From: Strigops habroptila
Taxonomy: Eukaryota > Chordata > Aves > Psittaciformes > Psittacidae
Assembly (NCBI RefSeq): GCF_004027225.2
Contig: NC_044277.2
Span: 25,682,995-25,746,994 of the forward strand
Length of the DNA stretch: 64,000 bases
Direction: 5' to 3'
The notes beneath the pieces are model-generated. The model made no database searches. It was not told the origin of the DNA and saw only the letters and a list, made by a program, of their open reading frames with translations. The translations under genes and the position numbers were made by a program. Below are positions 23,301 to 48,542 of the stretch, piece by piece (within the stretch, counting starts at the first letter, position 1; the number at the start of each line of letters is the position of its first letter).

Positions 23301-26300
23301 CATCACTGCCTCTATTTAGGATAGGTTTGGTAATAGTAAGTCAGGAAGTTTAGATATAGATGATCCTTTCTTGAGACATGGATATGGACTGGATAGCCTT
23401 TCAATGTCCTTTCCAGTTCTATTTTCCATCAAAGCACGCAAGATTAAACATATCCCCATAACATCCATTTACAACATTTCAGTCATGTTCTTCATATGCA
23501 AGCTACCAGGAAGGACTCCCAGCACAGAGGGGGCCAGATGACAAGAACTATAGTGGGTATAGTCATATGGCTATTGATATGGTTGTATTCAAGTTCAAGA
23601 ATGTAATCTATGCACAAATAGATTTTCTTATGAGCTACCCCATTTTCTACCTTGCAATGTGGACCAAAATTCCACAAAGATAATGACACTCCAACTGATG
23701 ACAGGAATTAGGTATTTCATTGTGCATTGACAGGCATTCTCAGGTCTTGAAATGTCCTTTTTAAATAAATTGATATCTTTCTTTTTTAATGCCACAAATC
23801 TAGTACCAGAATTTAAACCACTGAATGGGTGGAAACAATCTTATTTTTCAGAGTAAAAATGACGCTGTTTCAAGTCATGTGTTACTATGTCAAATTCTCA
23901 TTCAAAAAATGCAATGTACTGGCTGCACACATTTAAAATACAAGGTAGGAAGAGGCAACATAGGTTAACGTTCACATCTAGCATCAGGTACTGCCATAGG
24001 CAAGGAGAAAACTTGATTAATCATTGATCTTTCTGTAAAATTGTTCCTATGTTGCAAGAAGTGATTAGGCATCCAAGTCTTCAAGGAGACCCAAGGTTAA
24101 TTAGTTTAGTTTACTGATAGAGCTGATTAGGAAGCAATATACTTGAAAGACAAACTATTTTTTTCCAAATTCACAATACAACAAATGGCATACAACGCAG
24201 AATGTTTTATGAGTCACTTTTTCCAAATAAAACCGCAATATACTTGAATTGATCAAAAGAAACTGTTATATTCTTAGCTGTTAATTACTACTTCTTTTCA
24301 TACTTATTTGGAACTTCAGCAGTAAATAGTAAAGTGGGAGTAAAATAGTATTTTCCATTACTTTAATCTGAAGTTAGCAAATCAAGCATTTTATACTGTA
24401 GTTAAAAATTCACCTATTACTCTTCTATTTATTTTAACAGAGCTTCTTGAAAGATTTATTACAGAAAGCGAATAAGCAGATCGAAGACTCAAAGCTAACA
24501 GAATACACAGAAATAATGGTAAGATTATTTACAGGCATATTTCATCAGGACTAGATTAGTCCAAACTCCGTTTATCTTTAGTCACTGGAAAGCTCCAAAC
24601 AATTTGGAGCTCCACCAGGTCCTAATCAGGCTAACTATGTGGTTGCAACAGAGACGACTGTGGCATCCAGCACAAGTACTTCTGCAGCTACAGAGCTTTG
24701 ATGGGCAGTTTTCAGTGCTGCTTAAAAATACACAAAAAAAAAAAAAAAAAAAAAAAATCAGGATTTCTTAATTTTCTTATTATTTATTTGATACTAGTCC
24801 ATAGTATAGTACTTCCCCCTGTTCTTCTTCCCTGAACCATTAGTTGTAAAACTGAATTAAAATTGTATCTGTCAGAATTGCAGAATGGTTTGGGTTGGGA
24901 GGGACCTTAAGATCATCCAGTTCCAACGCCCCTGCCACAGGCTGGCACACCTCACACTAGACCAGGTTGCTCCAAGCCCCGTCCACCCTGGCCTTGAACA
25001 CTGCCAGGGATGGGGCAGCCACAACTTCTCTGGGCAACCTGTGCCAGCACCTCACCACCCTCACAGTAAAGAACTTCTTCCTAATATCTAATCTAAATTT
25101 ACCCTGTTTCAGTTTAAAGCCATTACCCCTGTCCTATCGCTACTTTCTGTTATAAAAAGTCCCTCTCCAGCTATCCCATAATCTCCTCAGAAACTGGAAT
25201 AGAAAACTAATAGAAAACATACAGTCCTGAGCAGCTGCAGGCAGGCACAGCCAGCCACTAACAACCCATCAAAATCCAAAATATGTTTACTTCACAGCTG
25301 CCACTGCTTACCTCCCCCAAATGCAAATCTCCTTTCACAGGAAATGCATGAAAGACAGATGCTTTTATACAAGGAAAGGAAGTGTTAAAAGGAACCAGGG
25401 TGTTATGTAGAAATAAATGTTTATAGAATTGGTCTCTTTTCTGTTCTCCTTTGCCATTTATTGTGCATTAACCAAGTGAAACCAGGTCTTTTTTTTCATG
25501 GCATTAATTCTATCTTTAAAAGGATATACACTTAGTACAGGATGTTGCTTTTCCTCTTATCTAAAAATTACATCTAAAATTACTGTGATTGAAAGTGATG
25601 GGATGGAGTGTGGGTGGTGGTGTTTTCAGTACAATGTCTAAAAATGTTTTGTATGGTTTGCTGCTTTTGTGACTCTTTTATACAGCAAAGACAAAATAAT
25701 ACTTGAAAGTAGAAAAATGGAGCTATATAGACATAAAAACTAGAGAGGACGTCCCACGCAGTTGCAATATCTCCATCTACTTCTAATAATGAATATAAGC
25801 TGTGCCTCTCAAGCAGCAGGAGCTCATCATTTCAAGGCCTCAAAGGGAAACACTTTAATACAATAGAGTTATTAAAATTGTTAGAATAGTATTCACTTAT
25901 TTTGTCAAATTACAATAATATATTCATTCCTATAATTTCATTATCATTATTTGGAGAGATTTAATATCCCATTTTCATACCATTAACAAAATGTTATAAT
26001 CTACAGCATCTGCTCACACTTTTCTTGAAATGTATCACAGAAACAGAACATGATCTTTACTTAAATATTTAGATCTAGCAGCCAATTGAATGAAAAGTCT
26101 ATTATTTTCTGTCTATGGAATTGAATGCTTTGGATTCAATTGAACTTTACCGAACTGTTCTTTCACCTTTATGAATAGAGACTAATGAAGCTATTATCAA
26201 ATCATGACATGAATTCAAAAGTAAAATGTTATCATGTCAACACTCCTCTCATTTATAAATAATTACATGTGCATTTCTCATGTGGGACATTCATCAGTGT

Positions 26301-27615
26301 AGGCAGGTTAAGACTTACCTTACAGTAGGTTAATCAGAATTGTTCGTCCGGATTCTTATCAGGCTTTTGCAGTAGAATTAATTACTAAAATTACTTAGCA
26401 CTTTAAATAAATGTATTACACAGCAAATGTGACAGATTAAAAGCTGGAGCTACCATTTCACCATGAAATAAAGGCTAAGTTTCATTGAATTTAAGTTTTC
26501 CAAGAAGTGTTTTCTTCATTGTGTTGATTTATTTTGGTTAGTAATGTAAAACTATACATTCTTTCAGCTCAGGATGTTTGATGCAAACAACGATGGAAAG
26601 TTGGAGCTTACTGAACTGGCCAGGTATGTCTTCTGTCTATTTCACAACAAATACCATGTACCATTGTTGTTATGGAAGCAGTTAAATATTTTGACCTTTG
26701 TTTTTTTCTCTCCAAAGACTACTCCCTGTACAGGAAAATTTTCTCATTAAATTTCAGGTATGAGTATTCTCATTCTTAAGGTAACCTGTTACCATCACAC
26801 ATAACTGGTGTCATTAATTCGTTTTCCTTTTGGCATATAGGGTGTCAAAATGTGTGCAAAAGAATTCAATAAAGCCTTTGAGATGTATGATCAAGTAAGT
26901 CTTTAAAAAAGCTTTTTATTAGTCGCATAGTTTGAAGACACTTGTTTTCTGAATTTGTGGAAAACTAACCATAACCTCTGAAATGAAGAATAAATATTTA
27001 ATAAAATTAATGTTAATTTTCAGGATGGCAATGGCTATATAGATGAAAATGAACTTGATGCGCTACTGAAGGATCTCTGTGAAAAGAATAAAAAGGTAAT
27101 CCTGAAGGGCTTTTTTTCCCTTAGAGATTAGATTTAATTTAGATTTTAAGGACACTTTAATCCACCCTATTAAGATAAATATAGAACTGCTAAATCATAA
27201 TTCCTGAAGTCAAAGCACGACTGAAAATCTTGGCAGAAGTCATAGCAGTATAAATCCTGAACTAGTGGAGTTGTAATTGTATAGCAACACTGTCAAAGCT
27301 TGCTTCTGAGACATCAACTATTAGCAGTCTAACATATGGCTATAATATGGATAACATACAAATACATTAACAACATTTGCAATGTGTTACTGATAGACAG
27401 GCTGAAAATACCCTTTTGTTTTCTCATTTTCTGCCAGTTACCAGCATTGTTCATGCTGGTAACTAAACAGGATTATAAAGCATTATCTGTTCTTTAAATA
27501 GGAATTAGACATTAACAACCTTGCAACATACAAGAAAAGCATCATGGCCTTGTCTGATGGAGGAAAGCTTTACCGAGCAGAACTGGCTCTTATTCTCTGT
27601 GCTGAGGAAAACTAG
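11272..27615 (+). CDS. CALB1: Calbindin-D28k, complete (11 coding exons)
   Basis: Cytosolic EF-hand calcium buffer and sensor; in birds it is abundant in intestine, kidney, eggshell gland and many neurons, and is known to be vitamin D-responsive. Coding exons: 11272-11353, 11613-11689, 16355-16429, 21213-21296, 21385-21441, 24441-24518, 26568-26623, 26718-26757, 26841-26894, 27024-27095, 27502-27615. All junctions are GT-AG and the frame closes at 262 residues, the usual family length. Six EF-hands are laid out in order. Canonical 12-residue loops lie at 25-36 ([12 protein letters not shown]), 112-123 ([12 protein letters not shown]), 156-167 ([12 protein letters not shown]) and 200-211 ([12 protein letters not shown]). 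EF2 (about 64-78) and EF6 (about 243-254) lack the acidic ligands, as is known for calbindin-D28k. The start has a strong Kozak context (CCCACCATGA). DECR1 follows in convergent orientation. The reading matches my recollection of the chicken protein throughout. Confidence 0.98.
11613..11689 (+). CDS. CALB1: CALB1 coding exon 2
   Basis: Acceptor TTATTGTAG, donor TTG|GTAGGT. Completes the EF1 loop (GNGYMDGKE) and the exiting helix, ending at residue 53. The phase is 1 in, 0 out. Confidence 0.98.
12069..12114 (+). repeat. Homopurine tract ending in poly(G)
   Basis: About 46 bp of pure A and G. It is interspersed A/G at the start, then nine A, then thirteen consecutive G (12100-12112) and AA. 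Such a tract can adopt triplex or G-rich four-stranded structures and is prone to length error in sequencing, so the exact G count is uncertain. Confidence 0.9.
12162..12196 (+). repeat. 9-bp tandem repeat, about four copies
   Basis: Units read ATGGGCAGT, ATGGGCAGT, ATGGGCTGT and ATGGGCTG, head to tail. The array starts about 50 bp downstream of the homopurine tract in CALB1 intron 2. Confidence 0.9.
12831..12942 (-). mobile_element. CR1 LINE 3'-end fragment in CALB1 intron 2
   Basis: Reads as the reverse complement of a CR1 3' end: three ATAGAATC units, then GTTGGAAAGGACCTTAAGAT, then CATCTAGTTCAACCCC and CATGGGCAGGGACACCTTGC. About 112 bp remain, in antisense orientation to CALB1. Confidence 0.92.
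16355..16429 (+). CDS. CALB1: CALB1 coding exon 3
   Basis: Acceptor TTTTTAG, donor GAG|GTAAGA. Encodes residues 54-78, beginning DLTPEMKAF, and carries the degenerate EF2 loop. Exactly 25 codons, phase 0 on both sides. Confidence 0.98.
18384..18458 (+). repeat. 37-bp tandem duplication
   Basis: Two adjacent copies of a unit beginning TGGCTTCACAGAGGAAAGAG lie at 18384-18420 and 18421-18458. They differ only by one inserted A in the second copy. The near-identity suggests a recent duplication inside CALB1 intron 3. Confidence 0.92.
19760..19790 (-). mobile_element. CR1 LINE tail remnant
   Basis: TAGAACCATAGAATGGTTAG followed by GGTTGGAATG is the reverse complement of a CR1 3' tail. Only about 30 bp are recognisable, so confidence is moderate. 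Confidence 0.6.
21213..21296 (+). CDS. CALB1: CALB1 coding exon 4
   Basis: Acceptor TGTTATAG, donor CAG|GTACAG. Encodes residues 79-106 ([15 protein letters not shown] and onward), the linker and helix E leading into EF3. 28 codons, phase 0. Only 88 bp separate it from exon 5. Confidence 0.98.
21385..21441 (+). CDS. CALB1: CALB1 coding exon 5
   Basis: Acceptor GATTGCAG, donor AAG|GTAAAC. Encodes residues 107-125 and holds the whole EF3 calcium loop [12 protein letters not shown] (112-123). 19 codons, phase 0. Confidence 0.98.
22085..22484 (-). mobile_element. CR1 LINE copy in CALB1 intron 5
   Basis: About 400 bp in antisense to CALB1. Read on the minus strand it runs from the ATGAGGAAAAGCTGAGAAAG region through CAGCCTGGAGAAGAGGAAGC to the 3' end CAAGGTCCCTTCCAGCC. 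A degraded reading frame related to the CR1 ORF2 C-terminus is interrupted by stops. It is more diverged than the copy at 60.3 kb. Confidence 0.92.
23222..23436 (+). mobile_element. Ancient CR1/L3-like relic in CALB1 intron 5
   Basis: The order of motifs resembles the 3' end of old L3/CR1-type elements: a GGAAATCAGGAAAACTTTCT block, GGAATACCTTGTCTAAGGAG, then ACTCTCCATCACTG, and finally GGACTGGATAGCCTTTCAAT and GTCCTTTCCAGTTCTATTTT. Similarity is to the general element plan recalled from memory, with many substitutions. It is clearly older than the other CR1 copies here. Confidence 0.55.
24441..24518 (+). CDS. CALB1: CALB1 coding exon 6
   Basis: Acceptor TTTTAACAG, donor ATG|GTAAGA. Encodes residues 126-151 ([19 protein letters not shown] and onward), the exiting helix of EF3 and the helix entering EF4. 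26 codons, phase 0. Confidence 0.98.
24734..24757 (+). repeat. Poly(A) run in CALB1 intron 6
   Basis: More than twenty consecutive A follow TACAC. No element body that would make it a retroposon tail is recognised immediately upstream. Confidence 0.8.
24874..25180 (-). mobile_element. CR1 LINE copy in CALB1 intron 6
   Basis: About 300 bp, antisense to CALB1. It begins at the tail (AGAATTGCAGAATGGTTTGG), passes through GGGAGGGACCTTAAGATCAT, CACTGCCAGGGATGGGGCAG, TTCTCTGGGCAACCTGTGCC and GTAAAGAACTTCTTCCTAAT, and stops near GTCCCTCTCCAGC. This is the standard CR1 3' region, truncated at its 5' end. Confidence 0.94.
26568..26623 (+). CDS. CALB1: CALB1 coding exon 7
   Basis: Acceptor CTTTCAG, donor AG|GTATGT. 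Encodes residues 152-169 plus two bases of codon 170, including the EF4 loop [12 protein letters not shown] (156-167). Confidence 0.98.
26718..26757 (+). CDS. CALB1: CALB1 coding exon 8
   Basis: A 40-nt micro-exon (acceptor TCCAAAG, donor CAG|GTATGA) encoding the last base of codon 170 and residues 171-183 ([13 protein letters not shown]). Short introns of 94 and 83 bp flank it. Confidence 0.97.
26841..26894 (+). CDS. CALB1: CALB1 coding exon 9
   Basis: Acceptor GCATATAG, donor CAA|GTAAGT. Encodes residues 184-201 ([18 protein letters not shown]), helix E of EF5 and the first two loop residues. 18 codons, phase 0. Confidence 0.98.
27024..27095 (+). CDS. CALB1: CALB1 coding exon 10
   Basis: Acceptor TTTTCAG, donor AAG|GTAATC. 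Encodes residues 202-225 and completes the EF5 loop ([10 protein letters not shown]), followed by [14 protein letters not shown]. 24 codons, phase 0. Confidence 0.98.
27502..27615 (+). CDS. CALB1: CALB1 coding exon 11 and stop
   Basis: Acceptor TTTAAATAG; ends in GAG GAA AAC TAG. Encodes residues 226-262, the degenerate EF6 ([11 protein letters not shown]) and the C-terminal ALILCAEEN. Confidence 0.98.
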   Translation, partial: ELDINNLATYKKSIMALSDGGKLYRAELALILCAEEN

Positions 27616-28336
27616 AACTCTTCTATCATGTCCACTTAACTAGTGATGTAGTCTATCTACACAATAACTGTGCACTATAAGGGAGTAGGCTGTATTTTTA
27701 AACTGCATATAGAAAATTAGCCAGGATGTGTGGCACATTCCTTTCAGTTTGTTTCTATACTGTTTGTAATGTACAGTTTTTGTAACAATAAGATTGATAA
27801 AGAGAATGTCTATGTTTGGGCCAGTCTGTATATTCAAAAAGAAACTAAAATATGTCAGGGTTGGATTTGTTTTTTGATTTTGTTTGGTTTTTTTCTTTCA
27901 TAAACACGGCTGGAAAACAAATTAAACCTGCTGAAATTGCTGTGGTCATCATATCCTTTGACATTTGCGACATTTCTTGTTGAACTACATAACGAAAAAG
28001 TCTCAGATATCTTTCCCCACTACAACTAAATGGATTTTTTCTTAAGGCAAAACATGAATTCATATTAAATATGATCTAGGTCTGAAACAGAAAAGAGATG
28101 TTGGCATGTCTGATTTCCAAAATGTAACAAGGCACTAAAGAAATACTTCAGTTGTCAAACCACCCACTTACAGCTCTGTGCTCTCTGCAGTTTTCCAATT
28201 ACTTGCCTCATTACAACCTCATAGCATATAGACAAAGCATTTATCTGGGATAGATCTCCACACAGTAGTTGACAAAAATATAGTGTTTTCAATCTAGCTG
28301 TTTAACTTTACTGAATTTAAACATAGGCACTTCAGA

Positions 28337-28342
28337 AATAAA
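28337..28342 (+). terminator. CALB1: Candidate proximal CALB1 poly(A) signal
   Basis: AATAAA about 720 bp after the stop. It is the first canonical hexamer in the 3' UTR; use is unproven. Confidence 0.4.
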
Positions 28343-28969
28343 TGCCTTTAATCTGTCTTGGAATCCTGGCTAAATGACAGGTAGTATAGTTAATACACAG
28401 ATTAACATATGATATTATAAGTGTACCTTTCATGACTATTGCTGTGTCAGAGAATATGACAATCCATTTTCTAAACTATTTTCACATTTTGCAGGTTATA
28501 ATTCTAGTAAATTGCTGTTTTTACATCATATTCTGTGTAATCTCTAATTAAATTTAATATCCTAAGATTGTTGGTGTCTAGTTTGTCTATCATCTCCTGG
28601 ATTCTTTTTTCTGTAACATTTAAAGGACAAAACAATTTAAAAAAAACAATGTGCCTCCTTGGATCTTACACTGAATTACTAATCTATAATAATAGTATTA
28701 AAATTTAAAACTCAACAAAGCAAAAGACTTTATATCAATTTAGTAATTTAGTTTACATGGTGGGCTCTGCTTTTTATTATGCTAGAGAGGTATTTTTTAA
28801 ATGGGAAATATACTATGGAAACAGCCCTGTCTTCCTGAACCTTTATTTTTTTGGCCTGGCTCATGTTTTACTTTACACAAGTTGTATGCCAGACAACTCC
28901 ACGAATCTCCAGGCCCTTGCTTCCAGTATGTACTGGTGTAGAAAGGAAACTGGGCTGTCTGTTACAGCC

Positions 28970-28975
28970 AATAAA
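28970..28975 (+). terminator. CALB1: Candidate CALB1 poly(A) signal
   Basis: AATAAA followed by a GT-rich stretch (TATGTTGTATCCATGTAC), the usual arrangement of a working cleavage site. Confidence 0.5.
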
Positions 28976-29459
28976 CCTATGTTGTATCCATGTACAACTG
29001 TTTCAGAAGCAATTCCAGGTTAGCAGATTAGCTGTCTACAACTTCTTCGATACATCTCTGTGTCTTCTTATTTAACAAGCAGAAGCAAATGCATTTGATC
29101 TGAAATGTGTCTCAAACAATGAGGTTCAGGTCCTCCAAGATTACAGTCACTGAACTCCCACCTTAATAAACCCTTGAATTCCTCAGGTGAACTCAGGTAA
29201 CTAAATACCATTTCAGAAATGGCCTTAAGCTATGGGTTCTCTCCAGTCCGAGCCTTGGAAAGTTAAGGAGTTGGTAGTATGGAATGGGATCTTGCTGAAA
29301 AAAAGCCACAAAAAAATTAAAGTAAGATTAAGCTAGCTCGTTCTCACCACTCCATGCACAGTGATTTAACTTCTCACCTGCTTGTTTTCTTTTCTCTATG
29401 CAATGTGAAATACAGTTGTGTTTGTTAAGTGAAGGAACAGTGAATCTGCCTATAAGTAC

Positions 29460-29465
29460 AATAAA
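29460..29465 (+). terminator. CALB1: Candidate distal CALB1 poly(A) signal
   Basis: AATAAA with a T-rich downstream stretch, about 1.85 kb after the stop. Another hexamer lies at 29165. This is the last one before the gene-free gap. Confidence 0.5.
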
Positions 29466-29489
29466 TGATTGATATTGTTCATACCATGC

Positions 29490-32400
29490 ACTTGAAACCC
29501 TGGATTTTGCCTTATTTTAACATTTTAAAAGTGTAAAGGTAAAGGAAAAAAAAACCAACAAAAACTTGTACGTAAAAATATAATGGGACTGTCTGCTAAA
29601 ATTGTTACAGTGGAAGATGAAGTGTTTAAAGTGTTTTGACAAAAAGTCATCACAGAAACTGGAATCTGTCTTCCTGAATATGTGTAAAATTATCTGTCAC
29701 AGATATGTTCTGAAGCCACCTTTCTACTACTACTGCTGCCTACCGGCTGGCTCTGCTGCCAAGCACAACACAGAAACCAGTTCCCAGTCACCCACAGGCA
29801 GGATGTTTCCTGCAGTTACTTCTCATAAATGAAACTTGGATTAAAAGACAGCAATTCTAAACCCCAGTTCTAGCACAGGTGCCTGCTATGCCAGTGCAAA
29901 GCAAAGTGTAGCAAATATGGATAAGTCAAAACTGCTGTAAAAGCTCCAGGATTTCAAACCTCTAAAACACTTGTGGGCAGAGCTCTTAAAACTGTCAGAG
30001 TTGGAGCAGAACAAGGCTTGGAATAGTAAGAGAGGTGATGACAGAGAAGACTGCAATCTTCTTTTTTCTGGCAGACATCTGGTGACCAAAAATAGGAGTG
30101 AAAGTAAAATCATAGCATGCACAAAAATCAATTTCATGAGGCAGTGCAGGTACTCCAGCAGTATTCATGCTAACAGAGAAACTGACTGATACATAGCTAC
30201 CTGGGATCCACTCTACTGAAGCTGTTAACCATTTTACTGTCAGAAAATACGTATTTTATTAAAACAAACACTCAAATAAGGACCCAAGCTAATAAATACT
30301 CAAAACTACTGTCCGACTTAGGCAGTGAGTGCATGCTTCCAGATGTGCCACAACACAGCCCATCAGTGCACCTTGAGGCTCGCCTGATCCACAGCCACTA
30401 ACACCCCGCCACTGGCAGCTGTGACACAAACCACTACCCGTTATGGAGAGTATCATGCTAATTTTCTTGACCACTTAATCAGGATTGCACACAGCCCTTG
30501 AAGCGAGCGATCTGGCTTTTACTCACTGCTGCAGTATTGTGCCCTGAACAGTTCATGCACGGTATCACAGCAACAGCCTAACCCTGCCCGCTTACAACTC
30601 AGTTACGCACCTTTGGAAAGATTACCCACATAAGCTTAGGAAATTTCTAAGCAGCATATTCCACATGCAAATGTCAAATACAGATGAAGATGCCGACAGC
30701 CAGCAGTGCTTTTACGTAAAATGAACTATGTCTCACAAAATGCACACATGCTCCACTTAAACTGGGATTAAGTCTTTGTTTCATTAGACAACATCAGCTT
30801 CTTCTGATTAAGTTCCATTCAGCATCTCCTGCATTTATACTAAGCTCTCATCATAATCATTGATCTACTCACTGGTGTGGAGGCATAATGAGACCCACAC
30901 CTACTTGCTGTGTCCACGAGGAGGCTTAGAATCTGTATTTAGGCACCCAAATACATGTGGCCTGATGTTCTGAAGTGCTGAGCACTTCCACATCCCTCTG
31001 AAATCAACTGAAGTTGTTCTGCACCAATTAAAAGAAGGCAAATGCACCAAAATCCCAAAGATCATTTTATTTTACTGTATATTAAATTATCACAAAAAAG
31101 ACTAGGGCTTTTACCTTGGTTAAGGAGGAGTTATGTGTTTAGCAGTTATAATAGTAGATGCTCCATGGAGTTCAACAAAGGTACAAGTTTCCTTCCAACC
31201 CAGTGTCTTTAGTCACATGTTATCAGCACATGAAAAAAAGTAAAGATAAATGAGCAGTTCATGTGCCAATCAACTTGGAAGCCAGGATGGACAGGTGGAA
31301 ACTCACAGTTCCCTTAGATAGTGTCATCACCTGGTTGTAAAACAGATTCTTGCATTGGTAAACAGCAGCAATATGCTCAACAGTGACTGAAATATTCAAA
31401 AGGAGAGAGGGAATTCCCAGAAATAGAACCAAAGGTTGACAGCAGTTCTAGTATCATAGTGAAGAGGCAATACTGATACTGACAACTGATCTCTTTCATC
31501 AAATGATTTTCATAACTTGCTCATAACCTGCTACTATAATACAATACCACTTTTATAGCACTGAATTCATCTAAGAAATTTTAAGACAGGTTCAAAGACA
31601 GTAAATTGTCAGCTGAAATAAAAAGGGTAATTTCAAGATTTAATCAAGCAGACAAGATGTACTTCTCAGTGGAAAATAGACAACAAATCCTCCTTTATGA
31701 ATGTCTCCAAGTTGAGTTCATAGAAGCAACACCACCTTTGACTGACGGGTCATGCAAAAGTAATTTTAAAAAAGGTATTTAGATTCCAGCAAAGTTTTCT
31801 ATGTGATCCATGAAAACCAAACTGCCTCTGCAGTTGCCTCTGCAACCCATCACCTTTTCTGACTGATTCCTCCACTTTCTTATCCCTTCATCTCCATAAA
31901 ATTATCATGCTGCAAAGCAATACCTTTTTCACACTCCCCTTTACATTGTAGCTTGCTAGCAATCTGAGGTAGGGTCAGGAGGTAACCAGCTCAGGACAAA
32001 TATGTCAGCAAAGGACAATGTGCTTAACGTGGATACTGTCTCCTACCATTTTTGCTATGTTTGGAATAAAGCAGCTGTGATGACCATGCTTTATATCTGT
32101 GATAAGCGTGCGTGATACACAGCTGTGAAACATGCTTATGGATTGGGCACCTCTTGGGAATTAGTGACATTTTATGCCTCTTTCAGGACAGTCTCATCCC
32201 TGTGGACATCTAGAACAGGTTCCAAGCCAAGCCATATATTGCTATAAAGATACTTTCTCTTGTCCTTTTCCTGAGTTCAGATGTCATATGTTGCTACTTT
32301 AGTAACAAATTGCACTTGAGATGTTCAAGATTTATCTCTTCATAGAAATGTTCCTCTCCTGTCCCTAACAAGTGTAACAACTATTTTAAAGAAGGAAATG

Positions 32401-34384
32401 AATCCAAGCCAGACTATTCCATTCTCCTGCAAAAGTGGATGGCTACATCAGAGTTAAATTTTTCCACTTAATTAAGCCTATACATTACAAAATACTTTAT
32501 AACTCCAGTAGCATATAACTCTTTAAAACATGACATGCCATTTCTAAAACCTGCATCAACACATTGTGTATCTCTTGTGAAGACAGGATGTTCTGAATCT
32601 GAAAGCAACTACTTGCAGAGTTTGAAATGGATGTCATTGGTACAGGCAAGATAAAATACTCTATTCTTATTATAGATACTCATTAAAATTTAAACTGTGC
32701 TTTCTGGTTCTGTCACTGAACCAGAATGCTTTACACTTTCAAAATGTTTTGTTGTCGCTTTACAACTAATAATTCATTTAGCTACAGGCAGTGAATAGGT
32801 AGAAGAAGATACTTTGGAAGTAATACCTGTTTCTGCAAGTGATAAATGTTCTGGTTTTGAATTAATATCTAGTATCTATTTGCAAGACAGGCTTTAAGTA
32901 TCCTCCCTTTGATATTCTCACCTTATCAAACAGAGCAAAAATGCCACCCTTAAAGGAGACATTCCAGTAACTCTGATGGTTCAGAATAAAGCTTCAGTCC
33001 CTGAAAGGTTCACTATGAATTCAAGTGAGTTCCTCCTAGATGCAAAGTTGGCCTGGATGATGAGTAAAGCAATGAATGAAAGCCTTTAATCTTTTTTTTT
33101 CTTTTTTAATCTTTTTATTTTTAGGTCAAGAAGCAGTATTAAACTGCAAAGCACTTGAAATTCTTTATATACTTTTGAATAGGGACCCAATGCCTTTCGT
33201 TGTGGAAGAGGCTGAACTGAGCTCTGAAGTTTACTTTCTAAACAAAGAACATACCCAGGGAAAGCAATACTTTAGTGGTGGTTGAGCAAAAGCATAGTGG
33301 GTCTGTGTGTTTAAAGTCACATCATGGATTTCTGGCAATTATTGTGTCAGTAGACATTACATCTAAGCACTGTGGTACCTACTGCTGAAATAATTGGAAA
33401 AAATAATTGTAGAGCAAGCACAGCTATGTCCATGCTTGTATGTGTGGACTGTCTGCAGCTCAGGTCAAATAGTTAAAAAACAAAGGCATTGATTTCAGGC
33501 TGTTAATTTCTTTGAAGAATTCCATCCATGGTTTGAAGCAGGGGGGAAAACAACTGGCACCTCCCTAATCTGGAAAATACAATACTAAAAGAGGGACAGC
33601 AAAAACTTGATAGGGTTTTTGGGGGGTTATTTTGGGTTTTATTTATTTAAATCACCTGCTCATTTGGGATGGATAAACTGACTAGATTCAGAGGTAATGC
33701 CATCATAAAGCTTCGTTAGTACCAGTACATGAATGCAAATGAAACCTAGGGATTTCCGTAAATCTCAACCAACCAGTGAGGTTTCAACACTTTCAGTCCA
33801 GATTTACTGATCTTAAGTAAACCATTTCATGGAGAGACTCCCCTAGTCACACACATACACTAGGAGCAAATGATTTTTAGTTTCTCATTTTCAAGAACAT
33901 TAACTTATTCATGACAAAGAGCGAGCTCCTTGGAAAGGCATTGCTAGTCCTTAAATGTCAGTTTTAAAGTTCAGCATAAAACAATGAACAGACTGAAAAT
34001 GTCAGCAAAAGCTGAGACCAAAATGATCTGGTATTTCAAGATTTTGTAACCACAGTAGTTACATCCTATCTCAGTGTTGTTAGTTGCAAGTTTAGGACTT
34101 CTTACTGAAGTGTGAAGATTAAAATTTAACTGAATGTTAATTGTTAATCTGAGAAAAAAACCTAATAAATTATGATATTCCTGAAATGCTATTGGAATTA
34201 CAATATTGAGACAGCTGCATGTATCTGAGAAACAAATAATGCTCTGAAATATAAAAAACCAATTAATTGTAACTATGGCATGGCTTTATATGACATAATC
34301 TAAACCCAATAAAATTCCAGTGAACAACTGTTGTTCACTATTGGCAACAGATTACAGATGGCAAAAATACACGTTATGTTCAAA
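29490..34384. other. Gap between convergent CALB1 and DECR1
   Basis: AT-rich sequence with no recognised gene, CR1 copy or RNA. Open frames are all under 90 codons, lack family features and occur on both strands. A G/T-rich run (about 33618-33655) is the only conspicuous low-complexity patch. Parts could be extended 3' UTR of either neighbour. Confidence 0.65.
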
Positions 34385-34404
34385 ATATGACAATTTCAAA
34401 ATAT

Positions 34405-34410
34405 TTTATT
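34405..34410 (-). terminator. DECR1: DECR1 poly(A) signal
   Basis: TTTATT on the plus strand is AATAAA in the DECR1 direction, 112 bp past the stop codon. A GT-rich stretch (GTGTATTTTTG on the minus strand) follows. It implies a short 3' UTR of about 130 nt. Confidence 0.75.
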
Positions 34411-34521
34411 GAAATTTGCATACAAACAATTTTGAAGGTTATTCCTCAACTGGTTAATTCTAAATATTAATCAAAAAGTAGTGGTTGATTTCCAAAGATC
34501 TCCACCATACAGTTACGTGCT

Positions 34522-48481
<13,960 letters not shown>

Positions 48482-48542
48482 CTTCCCGTGCGGGGGGCCG
48501 GGCTGCCGGGGGCCAGGCTGTGCGCCTGCTCCGGGGGCAGCA

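Larger units (their letters stand above)
27616..29485 (+). other. CALB1: CALB1 3' UTR (extent inferred)
   Basis: AT-rich sequence directly after the stop with no repeat and no credible coding potential. Candidate poly(A) signals at 28337, 28970, 29165 and 29460 would give 3' UTRs of about 0.75 to 1.87 kb. With roughly 0.9 kb of 5' UTR and coding sequence, the distal site would give an mRNA near 2.8 kb, in line with the long, multiple avian calbindin transcripts known from the literature. The end is not fixed by sequence alone. Confidence 0.6.
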
